DNA of 64,000 nucleotides from Tritrichomonas musculus (GCA_039105265.1 JAPFFF010000020.1:2311001-2375000), one strand, 5' to 3'; counted from the first letter of the stretch, positions 1 to 11,181 are shown. Notes: a model not told the origin generated them from the sequence alone. A program made the numbers and translations.

Positions 1-97
1 AAAAAAAAAATTTTGAAAATAAAATGCAAATATCTTCTAAAGGGAATATGTTTTTTTTAATATATTAAGTTTATGACTAGAATATTATATTCTAATA

Positions 98-140
98 TTT
101 TATCCCAGCAAATATTGAATAAATATATGCTGGGATAAAA
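98..140. repeat. Perfect 13-bp inverted repeat (hairpin)
   Basis: TTTTATCCCAGCA at 98-110 is the exact reverse complement of TGCTGGGATAAAA at 128-140, around a 17-base AT-rich loop. The ATGCTGGGA part recurs just inside the left end of the hAT-like element at 44151. It could therefore be a relic of that family, but this is inference. Confidence 0.6.
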
Positions 141-294
141 AAGATAATCAATCACTTTGAATAAAATATAAATATCTTTTTTCAAAATTTATAATATCAA
201 AAAATATATAATTAAAATATTATATTTATTTATTTATTATTAAATTCTACAATATAAAAGCATAAATTCCTTTTTATATGTTGTTTCAATCATT

Positions 295-1346
295 GGGCCC
301 AACTTGAAAGTCCATTATTCTGAAAAAGTTTAAAAGTTTTTTCTAAAGAAAAAACTAAATATGATTTTAAATAATCGCTATTTTATAAATATGTTTTCAT
401 AATTTTCTTTGTTTAATGAAGATATTTTAGTATTGCAGAGAAAAATGGTTTGTGTTAAAGACACTTGAATCGTAGTAAACAAACCTTTTCAATTTTAAAG
501 TATTGTTTTTAGAAAAAAAAATAATAAAAACATGAAAAAATGCATTCAACAATAAAGATTTAAAGATAAATGCTTTTATATCAAAAAGTTTAGCAAAATC
601 ATCCCAAAAAAAAATAAATATGAATAATCTTCAAAATTGATATCTGATTTATCAGGAAATAGCATTACTAGGAATTAAATTTGCCTAAATTAACTTTGCA
701 GGTATTAAATTTCAATTATTCCAAATTTCTCCGAAAAAAAGATATTAATTTTTATAATTTAATAAAAATTTGATCATCAACAGGCCAAAGAAATCATTGA
801 CTATTAACTATGAGATCACGATGTCATTAGAATCAAATAAACATAGCTAGAAAAAAAAATATCATTATTAACGGCTTTTTAGATTCCATTTAGTTTATCT
901 AGAAAACTGAATATTTTATTTAGTTTTTATTCATTATTCATTTAAATATTTTTCTAATTGAAGGCCGAATCGATAAAATTTTTTTGGGCCCGACTTGAAT
1001 GTCGCATTCTCACAATTTTCCATTTTTGTGATAAAAAAGGGCCCCACTTGAATGTCGCATCCTCTCAAAACATAAAAATAAAAAAATAAATATATATCGA
1101 AAGTTTTTTATTTAATATATATATATTTTTAATAAATTGTGTTTTACTGCTTTATTAGATTAATAAAAATAAAAATAAAAAATCCATCAAAAAACAAACT
1201 TTTTCAAAAAAAATGGGCCCGACTTGAATGTCGCATTCATTCAAATTTATACCGCTAGAAAAAAAATTGAATTCATTCAATTTTGAATCTTTTTTTGCAG
1301 TTTATATTCAATTTAAAATTTGGGCCCGACTTGAATGTCGCACCCT
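295..1346 (+). repeat. Five dispersed copies of a 24-bp GC-rich motif
   Basis: Copies start at about 295, 986, 1039, 1215 and 1322, all in the same orientation. The consensus is GGGCCCGACTTGAATGTCGC followed by ATTC or a variant; the copy at 295 is the most diverged. Each has a palindromic GGGCCC and a small inverted repeat CGAC/GTCG. The background is extremely AT-rich, so the copies stand out. The core GGGYCCGACTTGAA resembles the terminal inverted repeat of the element at 44151-45106, so they may be solo ends of that family. Confidence 0.75.
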
Positions 1347-1386
1347 GTATTTTAATTGAAAAAGTAGCTTCTATCATCTACTGCAA

Positions 1387-1575
1387 ATGGAGTGGCAGCC
1401 TTCAAAAAGTGAACAATTGAAAAGATTTTAAAAATTATCAAAACAAAACGTCCAAAGCTCCTTTAAGCGAATCCTAGAAAATAGAAATTTTGCGATTAGT
1501 GGATCAATTTGGAAATCAATAAGTTCTCATTTGGGAATCAAATTGGAAGAAGGAAAGAAACTGTTAAGAATTTAA
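1387..1575 (+). pseudogene. Possible small coding relic, SANT/Myb-like
   Basis: A weakly coding-like stretch begins at an ATG (EWQPSKSEQLKRF...) and continues into GSIWKSISSHLGIKLEEGKK with one in-frame stop between. Tryptophans and the W-K-S-I-S pattern are loosely like a Myb/SANT helix, a fold common in trichomonad DNA-binding proteins. It is too short and too diverged to be sure it is a gene remnant at all. Confidence 0.2.
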
Positions 1576-2318
1576 CAAATTTAATATTAAATATATACGC
1601 TGTCACCTAGAAAGGATAGACCAATAGCAATTACAGAATAATATAAATGATGTTGAAAACAATTTCAATATATGAGAATTTCCTCAAAAATTCTAAGACG
1701 AAATTTTTTGAAATAAAATAAAATTGAATGTAATTGAGAGCAATATTGAATACAGGTCAATTATTTTGCTATTTTTTTCTAAATAACGATCAAATTAGGG
1801 TATTGAACTAAGTTTATGCAAAAATTGAATGGAAAATTCTCTTCACAAGTGGTAATGAGTATCGAGAAATATTTAATAAAATGAAACAATTCAAAGGCAT
1901 CTTCTTGATTAGAAAGATTTTTTTTAGCAAATTAAATAATAATTTGAATAATTTAAAAATTCATGATGATATAAATAACATTGGATTATTTTTACGTTTT
2001 TTTTTTTTTTAACTATTTTTGATCAAAAGTTTTCAATGTTTTTTTTTCTCAATTATTCTGAAACCTCATATAAAAAGTTCAAACAAAATTTTAATAAAAA
2101 TAGATTTATCCTGTTATTAAAATGTGATTTTTATAAATAAGCAAACTTTTAAACCAAAATGGCTCTAATATCGTTTTTTAACATTTTTTGGGAAAATCTT
2201 TCATAAAATGGATAATAAATGAATGAATGGTTTACAAAATATTTTTTCAAATATAAAAACTCTAATTATTTTTTCATATCACATTTCATTAATTTTGACA
2301 AATTGTTATTTTGTAAAA

Positions 2319-3497
2319 ATGAGTTCAGAAGCATTTGTTGAAAAAATGAAAAGTATTCAAAGTTCCCTTCTGGAATTCCTTGAAGAAGAATCAGATGCTG
2401 ACGACGAATATGAAAATTTCATTAATCTTGTCTCTACTCAACAAAGAATTAATGACGAACATGAATTCAAAGCATTATTACGATTAATAGTGAACATTGT
2501 GAACAATCATCATCGTGATCGTAATTTTATTTCTAAAGTTGAGCGAGTTTTGAGACATTTCAAACAAGATCTCCAAAAATATTTTTCAAATTCAGAAATT
2601 TTCCAAATTTTCAAAGTTAACAAGAGAATGCTTCTATTTCTTCTTGAAGAAAAAATGATGATAATTGATGAATACATTTTTTCAATAATTACGAATGACT
2701 TTTATATCAGGAGAAACTATTGTGAATATTTTCAACCAGAAATCAAACCGTTTGTCACAGAAGAAAACATTGAAAAATACTGCCACAAGAATGAATCATT
2801 AAAAGATCCTGAATTTATTGAACGAATGAACAAGGAAGTTGAATCCGATTTCTATGAAAAACGACGAGAAGGAGCAAATGATGATTCTTTGTGTGAACTG
2901 ATTCGAAACAACGAAATTGAAGAATTTATCAGATTTACAGAACAAAGAAATTTGTCACTCGAAATTTACATTAAAAAATCAATTTTTGAAACAAACCAAC
3001 TTTTGACAGATAATGACAAAATCAGTCTGATTGAATATGCATCATTTTATGGCTCGAATGACATCATCAAATACATGGAAAAGAAAGGAGTTGAACTGAC
3101 ATCATCGATGTGGCTTTATGGTATTCACAGTTGTAATGCAGAACTGATCAAATATCTTGAAGAGAATCATGTTTCACCACCAAAAAATAAATATGAAAGA
3201 ATTCTTTACGAATCTATTAAATGTCATCACAACGAAATTTCGAATTACATCATTGATAATTTAATTAAAGAAGAAGATCTCCAAAATAACATTGAAAACA
3301 ACTATTATTATAATCTTTATCGATATGCCGTTGAATCTCACAATTATTGTTTTTTCCCAGCAAACATGAAATACAAAAACATGTTTTTTTATTCATGTGA
3401 ATTTGATTATTACACACTTGTGGAACTTTATTTGACAGAAGGGACCATTAACATAAATGCTAAAATTAAAATATTAATCTTTCAAATAGCGTTTTAA
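2319..3497 (+). CDS. Ankyrin-repeat protein, trichomonad DUF3447 type (N-terminal part)
   Basis: Encodes about 392 residues. I place the start at the second ATG (MSSEAFVEKMKSIQ...). This is the usual N terminus of the large trichomonad ankyrin family, and TCATTAATTTT lies just upstream; an earlier in-frame ATG at 2223 would add a non-conserved hydrophobic stretch. The first 200 residues are the helical charged N domain of these proteins. Residues from about 210 on form degenerate ankyrin helices (for example LIEYASFYGSNDIIKYMEKKG and the NAELIKYLEEN pair). The frame ends at ININAKIKI..., just where the 188-bp ankyrin units begin. Such proteins presumably serve as cytosolic protein-binding scaffolds; no partner can be named. 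The ORF is a cut-short version of a gene whose ankyrin array continues downstream in broken frames. Confidence 0.7.
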   Translation: MSSEAFVEKMKSIQSSLLEFLEEESDADDEYENFINLVSTQQRINDEHEFKALLRLIVNIVNNHHRDRNFISKVERVLRHFKQDLQKYFSNSEIFQIFKVNKRMLLFLLEEKMMIIDEYIFSIITNDFYIRRNYCEYFQPEIKPFVTEENIEKYCHKNESLKDPEFIERMNKEVESDFYEKRREGANDDSLCELIRNNEIEEFIRFTEQRNLSLEIYIKKSIFETNQLLTDNDKISLIEYASFYGSNDIIKYMEKKGVELTSSMWLYGIHSCNAELIKYLEENHVSPPKNKYERILYESIKCHHNEISNYIIDNLIKEEDLQNNIENNYYYNLYRYAVESHNYCFFPANMKYKNMFFYSCEFDYYTLVELYLTEGTININAKIKILIFQIAF

Positions 3498-3510
3498 ATC
3501 AAAAACATTC

Positions 3511-4826
3511 ATGATATTCAGATATAACTTTTTTCATAAGATTGAAAAATTGAATGATTTATGGAATTTAACTCGAACATTTAATTGTACGGCGTTGATT
3601 CGTGCTGCAGGAGAAGGCCATAAAGAAATTGTTGAACTATTAATAAGACAAGAAGGCATTGATATCAGCATTCAAGACATTTTAAATCAAAAACATTCAT
3701 AAAATTCAAATCTAACTTTTTTGATTATATTCAAATCTATCTTTTTTTATTATATTGAAAAATTGAATGATTTATAGAATTTAACTCGAAAATTTAATTT
3801 TACGGCGTTGATTTTTGCTGCATTTTTTGGCCGTAAAGAAATTGTTGAACTATTAATAAGACAAGAAGGCATTGATATCAACATTCAAGACATTTTAAAT
3901 CAAAAGCATTCATTCTATTCAAATCTAACTTTTTTCATAAGATTGAAAAATTGAATGATTTATGGAATTTAACTCGAACATTTAATAGGACGGCGTTGAT
4001 TTGGGCTGCATATAATGGCCATAAAGAAAGTGTTGAACTATTAATAAGACAAGAAGGCATTGATATCAACATTCAAGACATTTTAAATCAAAAACATTCA
4101 TGAAATTCAAATCTAACTTTTTTCATTTGATTGACAAATTGAATGATTTATGAAATTTAACTCGAACATTTAATTGTACGGCGTTGATTCATGCTGCAGA
4201 AAAAGGCCATAAAGAAATTGTTGAACTATTAATAAGACAAGAAGGCATTGATATCAACATTCAAGACATTTTAAATCAAAAACATTCATAAAATTCAAAT
4301 CTAACTTTTTTCATTGGATTGAAAAATTGAATGATTTATGGAATTTAACTCGAACATTTAATAGGACGGCGTTGATTAATACTGCAATAAAAGGTCATAA
4401 AGAAATTGTTGAACTATTAATAAGACAAGAAGGCATTGATATCAACATTCAAGACATTTTAAATCAAAAACATTCATAAAATTCAAATCTAACTTTTTTC
4501 ATTGGATTGAAAAATTGAATGATTTATGGAATTTAACTCGAACATTTAATTATACGGCGTTGATTCATGCTGCATCTGAAGGCCATAAAGAAATTGTTGA
4601 ACTATTAATAAGCCAAGAAAACATTGATATCAACATTCAAGACATTTTAAATCAAAAACATTCATGAAATTCAAATCTAACTTTTTTCATATGATTGAAA
4701 AATTGAATGATTTATGGAATTTTGAAATAAAATATTCACAAAGCTGCCATTGACCATGCAATAGAAGAAAATCATCGAGAAATTGTTGACCTTCTATCTA
4801 AAGGACCGATCAACGTAAAACCCTAA
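3511..4826 (+). repeat. 188-bp ankyrin unit tandem array, locus 1
   Basis: Six full units plus a terminal half-unit. ACGGCG landmarks lie near 3589, 3802, 3990, 4178, 4366 and 4554; the spacing is 188 bp except for a 25-bp internal duplication in the second unit. Each unit encodes, in one frame, a linker (NFFHxIEKLNDLWNLTRTFN) and an ankyrin repeat (xTALIxAAxxGHKEIVELLIRQEGIDI). As 188 is not a multiple of three, consecutive units fall in different frames, and most are separated by a TAA or TGA after the shared QKHS. The array ends with AAIDHAIEENHREIVDLLSKGPINVKP and a stop at 4824-4826, a C-terminal ankyrin cap. The variable codons are TGT/TTT/AGG/TAT, CGT/TTT/TGG/CAT/AAT and a codon pair. 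Confidence 0.85.
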
Positions 4827-6174
4827 GGTGATAAATTGAAGTCTAAGTGATTAATAAAAATTTACTACTACTTTATAATCAAAATTATATTTTAATCTTT
4901 AATAGAATAGTATTTTTATATATAGTTGGTGGACAAAATTATGTTTTCACATCATTTTAGTTAATATCGTATCGAGTATATATATAAATATATCTTTATA
5001 TCTTAATTAATAATACTGTAATTACTTTGCTTTCCTAAGTTGTAATTTAGTATATTTGAGTTGAATTTAAAGTCATAAAAATAAACATATTTTGAAAAAG
5101 CAATTCAGCAAAACAAATCATCTGCAATGTTTCAGTTGGGAGAGTTATATTTCAATTGGTATGCAGTTCCTAAAATAAAATAAAATATCAAAATTGCTGT
5201 AATTAATTAATTTCAATTAAATTCATTTTGTGATTTCCTTATGTTACAAGAAACATGAGTCAAGTATCTGAGGGTTCCATTTAGGAGTTGTGGATCTCCA
5301 TTTTTTGAATATAAATCTGGTCGAATCAATATCATTGATAGAAATTTTAAAGCATTGAGCGTAATTCATCATTTTCATCCAGATTTCTTTTCCTAGTTCA
5401 TTAAATTCAATTAAGTTCAATTCTTATTTCAATTATGTTTCTCTTAGCCTCAAAAAGTTTTCTTTTGCTATGAAATTATTGATTGATAGAGGGAATTCAT
5501 CAGTTGATGCAGCTTCCTCTGTTGAAAAGGCCTCCTGTATGAAATTAAATAATGTCAATCTTTATTTTGCAATTTAGAATATGATATGAAAAAATTGAAT
5601 AAATAATTGGCCTTGGAAGTTTTTAGAGGTGCAAGGGCAAAGTTCAAATCTCACATTTTTTTAATATTATTAATTATGCAAGAATATAGATTGGGTACCT
5701 TTGCAAGATTACAGAAATTTACTCTCAAATGAAAATCAGAATTGTTAAAATCAAGAACATAGGAATAAATAACGGATAATACATAAATTGCAAGTCTTTT
5801 AAATTTTTCTGAATAGTATTGAATAATGAGAATAATCATCTCAATTTTGAAATAAATACCTCAATGACCTATATTTTGTAAAAAGCTCACAAAATTTTTA
5901 GCTTTCATTGAAAATTCTTTTTTTTTTTTTTATTTTTATTCTCTTAATATTTTCAATGCAATTCTAATGTGAATGATATTTGAATACTTTTCAGAAATAA
6001 TTCTTAAGACATTCAAAATATTCTTTGTTTTTCGATCAAAATGGTCAAATATTTTATGAGGCAAATATCATTCACATTAGGGTAATTATTGATTTTCAAT
6101 AATAAATTGAAAATTGTATGCAAAAATGAAAAACAATAATAAAAAAAATGTTTTATATAATATATCATGATATT
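4827..6174. other. Intergenic region with faint minus-strand relics
   Basis: No intact gene. On the minus strand, 5651-5839 reads MIILIIQYYSEKFKRLAIY..., matching the opening of the ankyrin relic at 35245, so it is likely a decayed DUF3447 fragment. Minus-strand 5230-5560 shows another coding-like stretch (NLIEFNELGKEIWMKMMNY...) of unknown family with several interruptions. The remainder is AT-rich spacer, with two ATTCACATTAG-like inverted segments near 5965 and 6070. Confidence 0.4.
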
Positions 6175-7881
6175 CTATATTTTTTGAGATAGTAAATAAA
6201 GTAACTCTTTAGCATCTTTATATTTTTTATATTCTTCACGATTATAATTCATAGCAACTACATCTTTCAGATCTAATAAATTACATTTTTCTTTAAGCAA
6301 TTTCACCAAACACATTTTTTTGATGTTCCAAAAAATGAGCAATTTTTTATTGTCATTGAAATTGACCTGAATATTCTTATCGTTCATTTTGAAAAGAATT
6401 GAATCATTCTTTTTCACAAAGTATTTGACATGGCAAAGGGGACTGCTTGAGTCATAATAATCGCTTTCTATTTTATATAAGCATTTAAACTTTTTCAAAT
6501 TTTTAGCAAATTTTCGAATTAACGAAAGTTTTGATTGAATTTTGTTTTTTTGAATTTCGTTCAAGCCTTCTTCAAGATTAATAACTTCTTCAGCCGAATC
6601 ATAATTCTTAAAATACTGAACAAATTCTTCATTTGGATCCATAATGATTCTTGATCTATCAATAAAACAAACACCAACTGTTCCATCGCCTAATAAATAA
6701 CCTAAATCTTCATCACAGAAGCAATATTTGACAACAAAATTTGTTGGAATGATGAAGTTCTTTTTTTCATTAGTATTCAAAACATTCGATTGGCCGTTCT
6801 CTTGAGGATAATTAAGAAGATTGTTCAATTCTGGCTTTTTGAGAGAATTTGCCAATTGATTTGAATATTTTGGTTTGACAATTTGAATGCCTTTGTATGA
6901 TTTTCTTAATAAATTTGGGTTGTTCAATGAGCCAATCTTGTGAATATTTGAATTAAATTTTGTTTTGTTTATTGTTTCAATGATTGGAGGTTTGTATAAT
7001 TGAACTTTTTCTATATCATTTTTGGTCAGAAAGGGATGAGTTAAAAGATCTGTTGCGGTTGGCCTTCTCCAAGGATCGAGCCTTAAAATCAATTTAATAA
7101 AATCTCTTGCTTCATAAGAAAGTTGAATTTGTGAAGGAAAATGGTAATCACACTTTTTAATATTTTCATATACAACTTCTTTTTCAAAACCGTTAAATGG
7201 TTGTTGTCCTGTTAGCATTATAAATGCAGAAACGCCAATGCTCCAAATATCAACTTCTAAGCTATGCCCTTGGTTATCATCTTGAAGCATTTCTGGGGCC
7301 ATATAATTAGTAGTCCCATACACAGAAAAAATTTTATCATTTGCATTCTTGAGTGCATATGATACGCCAAAATCTGCAATTTTAACTTTTCCATTTGATC
7401 CAATGATGAAATTCTCAAGTTTCAAATCATGGTGGATTATCTTTCTTTTATGAAGGTAAATAAGGCCTTGAATCACATCTTTTAATATTTTTCTTGTTTC
7501 AGGTTCTGTTAAATGGCCTTGTTCACTTTTTCTGAGGTATTCACGAATGGATTTGCCAGGGCAGTATTCAAGAATAATGTATTGGTTCCGTTCATCGGAA
7601 AATGATATTTTCGATGCAACAATATTTGGGTGATTGAGCTTTTTTTGAATTTGAATTTCATTTTGGATCTTTTCTAATAAAAAATTATTGATTGAGCAAG
7701 TACGTTTGTCTTTTAATATTACTTTCATCGCATATGATTTGTTTGTGTTTTGTTGTGTAACTCGATAAACAACTGCAAATCCACCTTGACCTAGCTTTTC
7801 ATTGCAAATATAAATATCTTTTGATCCATCATCACGAACATAAACTATTTTAGGTGGAATATGCATTCGTGATTGATTCAT
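6175..7881 (-). CDS. PLK: Polo-like serine/threonine protein kinase
   Basis: About 568 residues. I prefer the start MNQSRMHIPPK at 7881: an Inr-like TCATAGTTTTT lies just upstream, and a longer frame to 7935 adds only an unconserved leader. The kinase domain spans about residues 25-280, with a glycine loop GQGGFAVVY, the ATP lysine in YAMKVILKDK, a catalytic loop HHDLKLENF (usual HRD arginine replaced by His, aspartate kept), ADFGVSYA, the GTTNYMAPEML activation segment and WRRPTATDLLTHPF. The C-terminal third holds a polo-box-like stretch (YCFCDEDLGYLLGDGTVGVCF), where polo kinases read Y-x-L-x-D-G...G-V-x-F-x-D, and probably a second, weaker box near the end. Such kinases control mitosis, cytokinesis and basal bodies, and polo boxes dock primed phosphoproteins. 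Without the polo box the kinase domain alone could be CAMK- or ULK-like. Confidence 0.82.
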   Translation of the reverse strand: MNQSRMHIPPKIVYVRDDGSKDIYICNEKLGQGGFAVVYRVTQQNTNKSYAMKVILKDKRTCSINNFLLEKIQNEIQIQKKLNHPNIVASKISFSDERNQYIILEYCPGKSIREYLRKSEQGHLTEPETRKILKDVIQGLIYLHKRKIIHHDLKLENFIIGSNGKVKIADFGVSYALKNANDKIFSVYGTTNYMAPEMLQDDNQGHSLEVDIWSIGVSAFIMLTGQQPFNGFEKEVVYENIKKCDYHFPSQIQLSYEARDFIKLILRLDPWRRPTATDLLTHPFLTKNDIEKVQLYKPPIIETINKTKFNSNIHKIGSLNNPNLLRKSYKGIQIVKPKYSNQLANSLKKPELNNLLNYPQENGQSNVLNTNEKKNFIIPTNFVVKYCFCDEDLGYLLGDGTVGVCFIDRSRIIMDPNEEFVQYFKNYDSAEEVINLEEGLNEIQKNKIQSKLSLIRKFAKNLKKFKCLYKIESDYYDSSSPLCHVKYFVKKNDSILFKMNDKNIQVNFNDNKKLLIFWNIKKMCLVKLLKEKCNLLDLKDVVAMNYNREEYKKYKDAKELLYLLSQKI

Positions 7882-7887
7882 GAAAAG

Positions 7888-7898
7888 AAAAACTATGA
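7888..7898 (-). promoter_or_regulatory. Inr-like element of the polo-like kinase gene
   Basis: On the minus strand TCATAGTTTTT lies a few bases upstream of the ATG chosen for the kinase. It fits the trichomonad initiator TCA+1 followed by a T/A-rich run, which supports that start. Confidence 0.4.
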
Positions 7899-7946
7899 AG
7901 TGTTTTATAGTTTTACTATTTGTTTCAAAATTCAACTAAATTTTTA

Positions 7947-8760
7947 AACGTGTACATTTTGTAACGGATGCGGTTTGAATTCAATTTTAATTTTTGATCT
8001 TTTTTTATAATTATTAAGTAAAAATTGTCTAATTTCATTTACATAACGAATTGTTATGCAGGTTGGTCAATGAATATTTGATATCTTTTTTTCAAAAGAG
8101 TCATTTTTTTTAGTATATAATAATAATATTTTTATTATGGTATGATATTATTTTATTTATTGCAAAATAAAAGTTTGTATGCTAACTTTTATTCATAATA
8201 AATCAAAATTTTATATAAATTAATTATAACGAGATTAATTGAATTTTGTAAAGCAATTTAAAATAATCCTTTTCAATTTTTGAATTCAATTGAAAATCAA
8301 AAAAAATATGGTTATATTTTTCATCATTTTGAAGATGTTGTCTTAAAAATAATATCAACTCAAGAACACGAAACCCTAGATTATTCCATCAGATATTATT
8401 TTATCTTTTTGCTTTCATGTCAAATGTCCATTTTGTTAAATAATTGACAAGGTAAAATGCAAAAGAATTTGATGATCTTTTGTTGTTTTTGTTATAAAGT
8501 TGTCCATTTGATCAACTATCACATATTTGTTGAGAAAATTAGGAAGTTTAAGAGAACTTAACTACAATATCTTTAAATAAAAAAAATGAGAGAAATGAAA
8601 TTGTATGAATTCAAAAAAAAAAAAAAAAAAAAAAAAAAAATGATTTTAATTTTGGATTCATATTTTTGAGTCTAGCTGAGAAGAAGAAGAAAAAAAAAAA
8701 AAAAAAATACAAATGATATCTAGCAAATACTCGAATCAACTACTTATTTTACTATTTTTT
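7947..8760. other. AT-rich intergenic spacer
   Basis: No gene seen. It contains two long poly-A runs (near 8613-8640 and 8690-8707), the second following a GAAGAAGAAG tract. These lie at the 3' ends of two divergent minus-strand genes and look like simple-sequence expansion. Confidence 0.6.
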
Positions 8761-10011
8761 TTACGATTGATGTTCATCGTTGTTGACAGCTACAGTTCCG
8801 TTTTCTGATCCCGATCCAGACACAATTTTATTTGCTTTTGGATTTCCATTTTGGTTTGTTTTTGGTATGACTGTCTGCAGTTTTTGTGCATTTTGTATGA
8901 TTTCAAGCAAACCAGCTGGCTTTGGACTCTCTTCAGAACCGTTTATTTTGGCACTATCAGAAAAAGTTGTATCGTTATTATCTTTAACTCGTGTCGACTG
9001 ATTAAAACGCTTTCTTGAGCGAGGAGAAGGCGTCTGTCTCTTATATCGAGGTTTTCGGGCTGATTTTGCCCTTTCCTTTTCTTTCAATTTCTCTTGTTGC
9101 TCTTTTTCGGTCTTTCTAATATTTTCGGCCTTATCGGGCGTTGAAGAGTCTAAACCTTCCAATCCAATATCTTTAAGGGTAACAGTTAATTTTGGTAGAT
9201 CTGTAACTAAATTCTGTGATGGTTTTCCTTCATTTGATGTGTAAAGATCAGTAAAGTCGTTATTTTGGAAAATACTGGGATCGTATTTAACAATTTCTTG
9301 ATATTTTTTTCTCGGTGATCTATTTTCGGGGCTTTTGGGTGGGGTTGTTATTTGTTTTTCTTCAGGTTCTGTAATTATTGGGATTTCAGGATTTTTGTTT
9401 TCGACTGGAGGAGTTTCTTTTTCTTCATTTTTATTTAAAAATGTACTTTCTCCGATAAGTAATTGATAATTTAGATCTATTTGCCTCTTTTTTTCTTCCA
9501 TTTGTTCAACAAATGGTGTTAAATCACAAATAACTTCCTGTTTGTCGTCCTCTTGTTCAGGTGAAGGATTCGAATCTGGTTTCTCTTCTTCTTCTTCTTG
9601 TACGATAAGAGCTACGCCAATTTCTTGTGCTTGTTCTTCTAACGGATTTGAATTGATTTCTTTTTCTTGTTCATCTTGTGGTTTCGAGTTAGCTTCGCCT
9701 AGAAGTGCTGATCCTATTTCTTGAGCTTTTTCATCTAAAGGGTTTGAATTGACTTCGTTTGGTTGTTCATCCTGAGGTTTTGAATCAGTCCCTAATTCTA
9801 CTTCGTTTTGAGGATTTGAATTATCTTCTCCCTGTGGTTGGGTAAGAAGTTTTGAGCCGATTTCCTTTGCTTTTCTATCAATATTATCGTTTTCATTTGC
9901 AGAATTTCCGGTTTGTGCCTGATCTTGAGGAATAGATCCTTGTTCTCCATTTTCGTTGTTGTTGTTATCTTCTTTTTTCTCATCGAGATTCGAATTTGCT
10001 GATTCAGTCAT
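8761..10011 (-). CDS. Acidic, low-complexity protein of unknown function
   Basis: 416 residues beginning MTESANSNLDEKKED. The N-terminal 170 residues are Glu/Asn/Gln-rich and contain about four imperfect 30-35-residue repeats built on KAQEIGSALL and NSNPLDEQ. A central part has proline-rich segments (TPPKSPENRSPRKK), and residues around 300-345 are highly basic (KEKERAKSARKPRYKRQTPSPRSRKRF). This alternation suggests a largely disordered protein, perhaps nuclear or nucleic-acid binding; that is inference. No signal peptide or membrane segment is visible. Upstream on the minus strand is TCATTAGATTTT, a reasonable Inr. I do not recognise the family. Confidence 0.7.
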   Translation of the reverse strand: MTESANSNLDEKKEDNNNNENGEQGSIPQDQAQTGNSANENDNIDRKAKEIGSKLLTQPQGEDNSNPQNEVELGTDSKPQDEQPNEVNSNPLDEKAQEIGSALLGEANSKPQDEQEKEINSNPLEEQAQEIGVALIVQEEEEEKPDSNPSPEQEDDKQEVICDLTPFVEQMEEKKRQIDLNYQLLIGESTFLNKNEEKETPPVENKNPEIPIITEPEEKQITTPPKSPENRSPRKKYQEIVKYDPSIFQNNDFTDLYTSNEGKPSQNLVTDLPKLTVTLKDIGLEGLDSSTPDKAENIRKTEKEQQEKLKEKERAKSARKPRYKRQTPSPRSRKRFNQSTRVKDNNDTTFSDSAKINGSEESPKPAGLLEIIQNAQKLQTVIPKTNQNGNPKANKIVSGSGSENGTVAVNNDEHQS

Positions 10012-10970
10012 ATAGATTATGCTTTTAAAATCTAATGATTTTTACGAGAATATAAGCATTTAATATGGTTGATTTAGCATAAAATATATTTTATGACATA
10101 TAATTATAATATAATTTAATTTAATAAAGCAGAATTAAATTCATTTCACGAAATATTGTGAAATAAAAGTTTTTTTGTATCGTATATCATATACGTTCAA
10201 AAAATAATTCCAATTCAAATTTTGAATAGTTTTTTTTTACGAATTTTAAGAGTGAATGAAATCTTGTGAATAATTGAGAGAAATATAATATAGATATATT
10301 CGTTATTTATCTTGAAAATATTAAGAGAAAAATAAGTATATATGTAAATTATATTATTTTATTTCTTTTTAATAATAAATATTTATTTATTGAAATTGAA
10401 AACATAAAAATCAGCATTTGTAAATAATTATACATTTATCTAATGAGAATTATTACAATTTATTTACTCATTAGTAAAAATATGGCATGTTTATATTCGG
10501 ATTGCCATTTTTAAATAAACAAGCTATTTTTATACAAGGAACCCTGGGTTTTGAAAGAAATAGCCGTGTCCTTAAGAGGAATTACAACTTTCTTTGGGAC
10601 ATGCGCTACTCTCAGAAAAAAGAGCTTTGGAAAAAACCTTCGAATCACATTAAAGGTGCATGAGAAAAAAAAATGATAATTTGAATACTCTCTCAAAATT
10701 CAATTGTCGAACATTTTTGGAGAGAGTTTAAAATTCTCAAATAATAAAATTTTATAAAAAAAGCTAATGTTTGCATCTGTAAAACATTTTCAAGGACAAT
10801 ATTAAATTCAAATGATATGAGTAAACAATTAAAAATAGATGCAAATAGCTTATTCTCTTATAAGTATTAATAAGAACAAATTCGACTATACCTATAATAT
10901 ACTATTTAATTCAAAGTTTGATAAGAATTTGCTATTTTATTAATGTTTTCATAGATGAATCCACCGATTC
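10012..10970. other. Intergenic region, partly less AT-rich
   Basis: No gene is supported. Bases 10520-10670 are less AT-rich than the rest (GGAACCCTGGGTTTTG... GGGACATGCGCTACTCTC) and could be an RNA or element remnant; I recognise neither. An inverted repeat ACTCTCTCAAAA (10687-10698) / TTTTTGGAGAGAGT (10714-10727) follows. Confidence 0.4.
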
Positions 10971-11181
10971 TATTTTGAGGAAGGTGATAAAAAGTTGATA
11001 AATGTCACACACAATTTGTAAAAGTGAATTACGAGATGGCAGCCAAGAGTGTAATGAACTAGAGAAATTAAAGGTACAACAGCAAATGCTAGCGTAAATT
11101 AAGATCTAGTCAATGGAGGCAATGTTGCAGAAACAGATATAATGTACATATAATTTGACATCAAACAGCTAATTTATAATT

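Larger units (their letters stand above)
1..2318. other. AT-rich intergenic region with a dispersed GC-rich motif
   Basis: No gene can be supported here. The stretch is very AT-rich. It holds an inverted repeat near its left end, five copies of a GGGCCCGACTTGAATGTCGC motif and a possible coding relic near 1387-1575 (all listed separately). The last 30 bases contain TCATTAATTTT, which resembles a trichomonad initiator in front of the ankyrin gene at 2319. Confidence 0.6.

Noticed and set aside
3590-4700. Introns as an explanation for the 89-bp linker in each ankyrin unit
   Set aside because: No GTATGT-type donor or ACTAACACACAG-type branch/acceptor as used by trichomonads is present.
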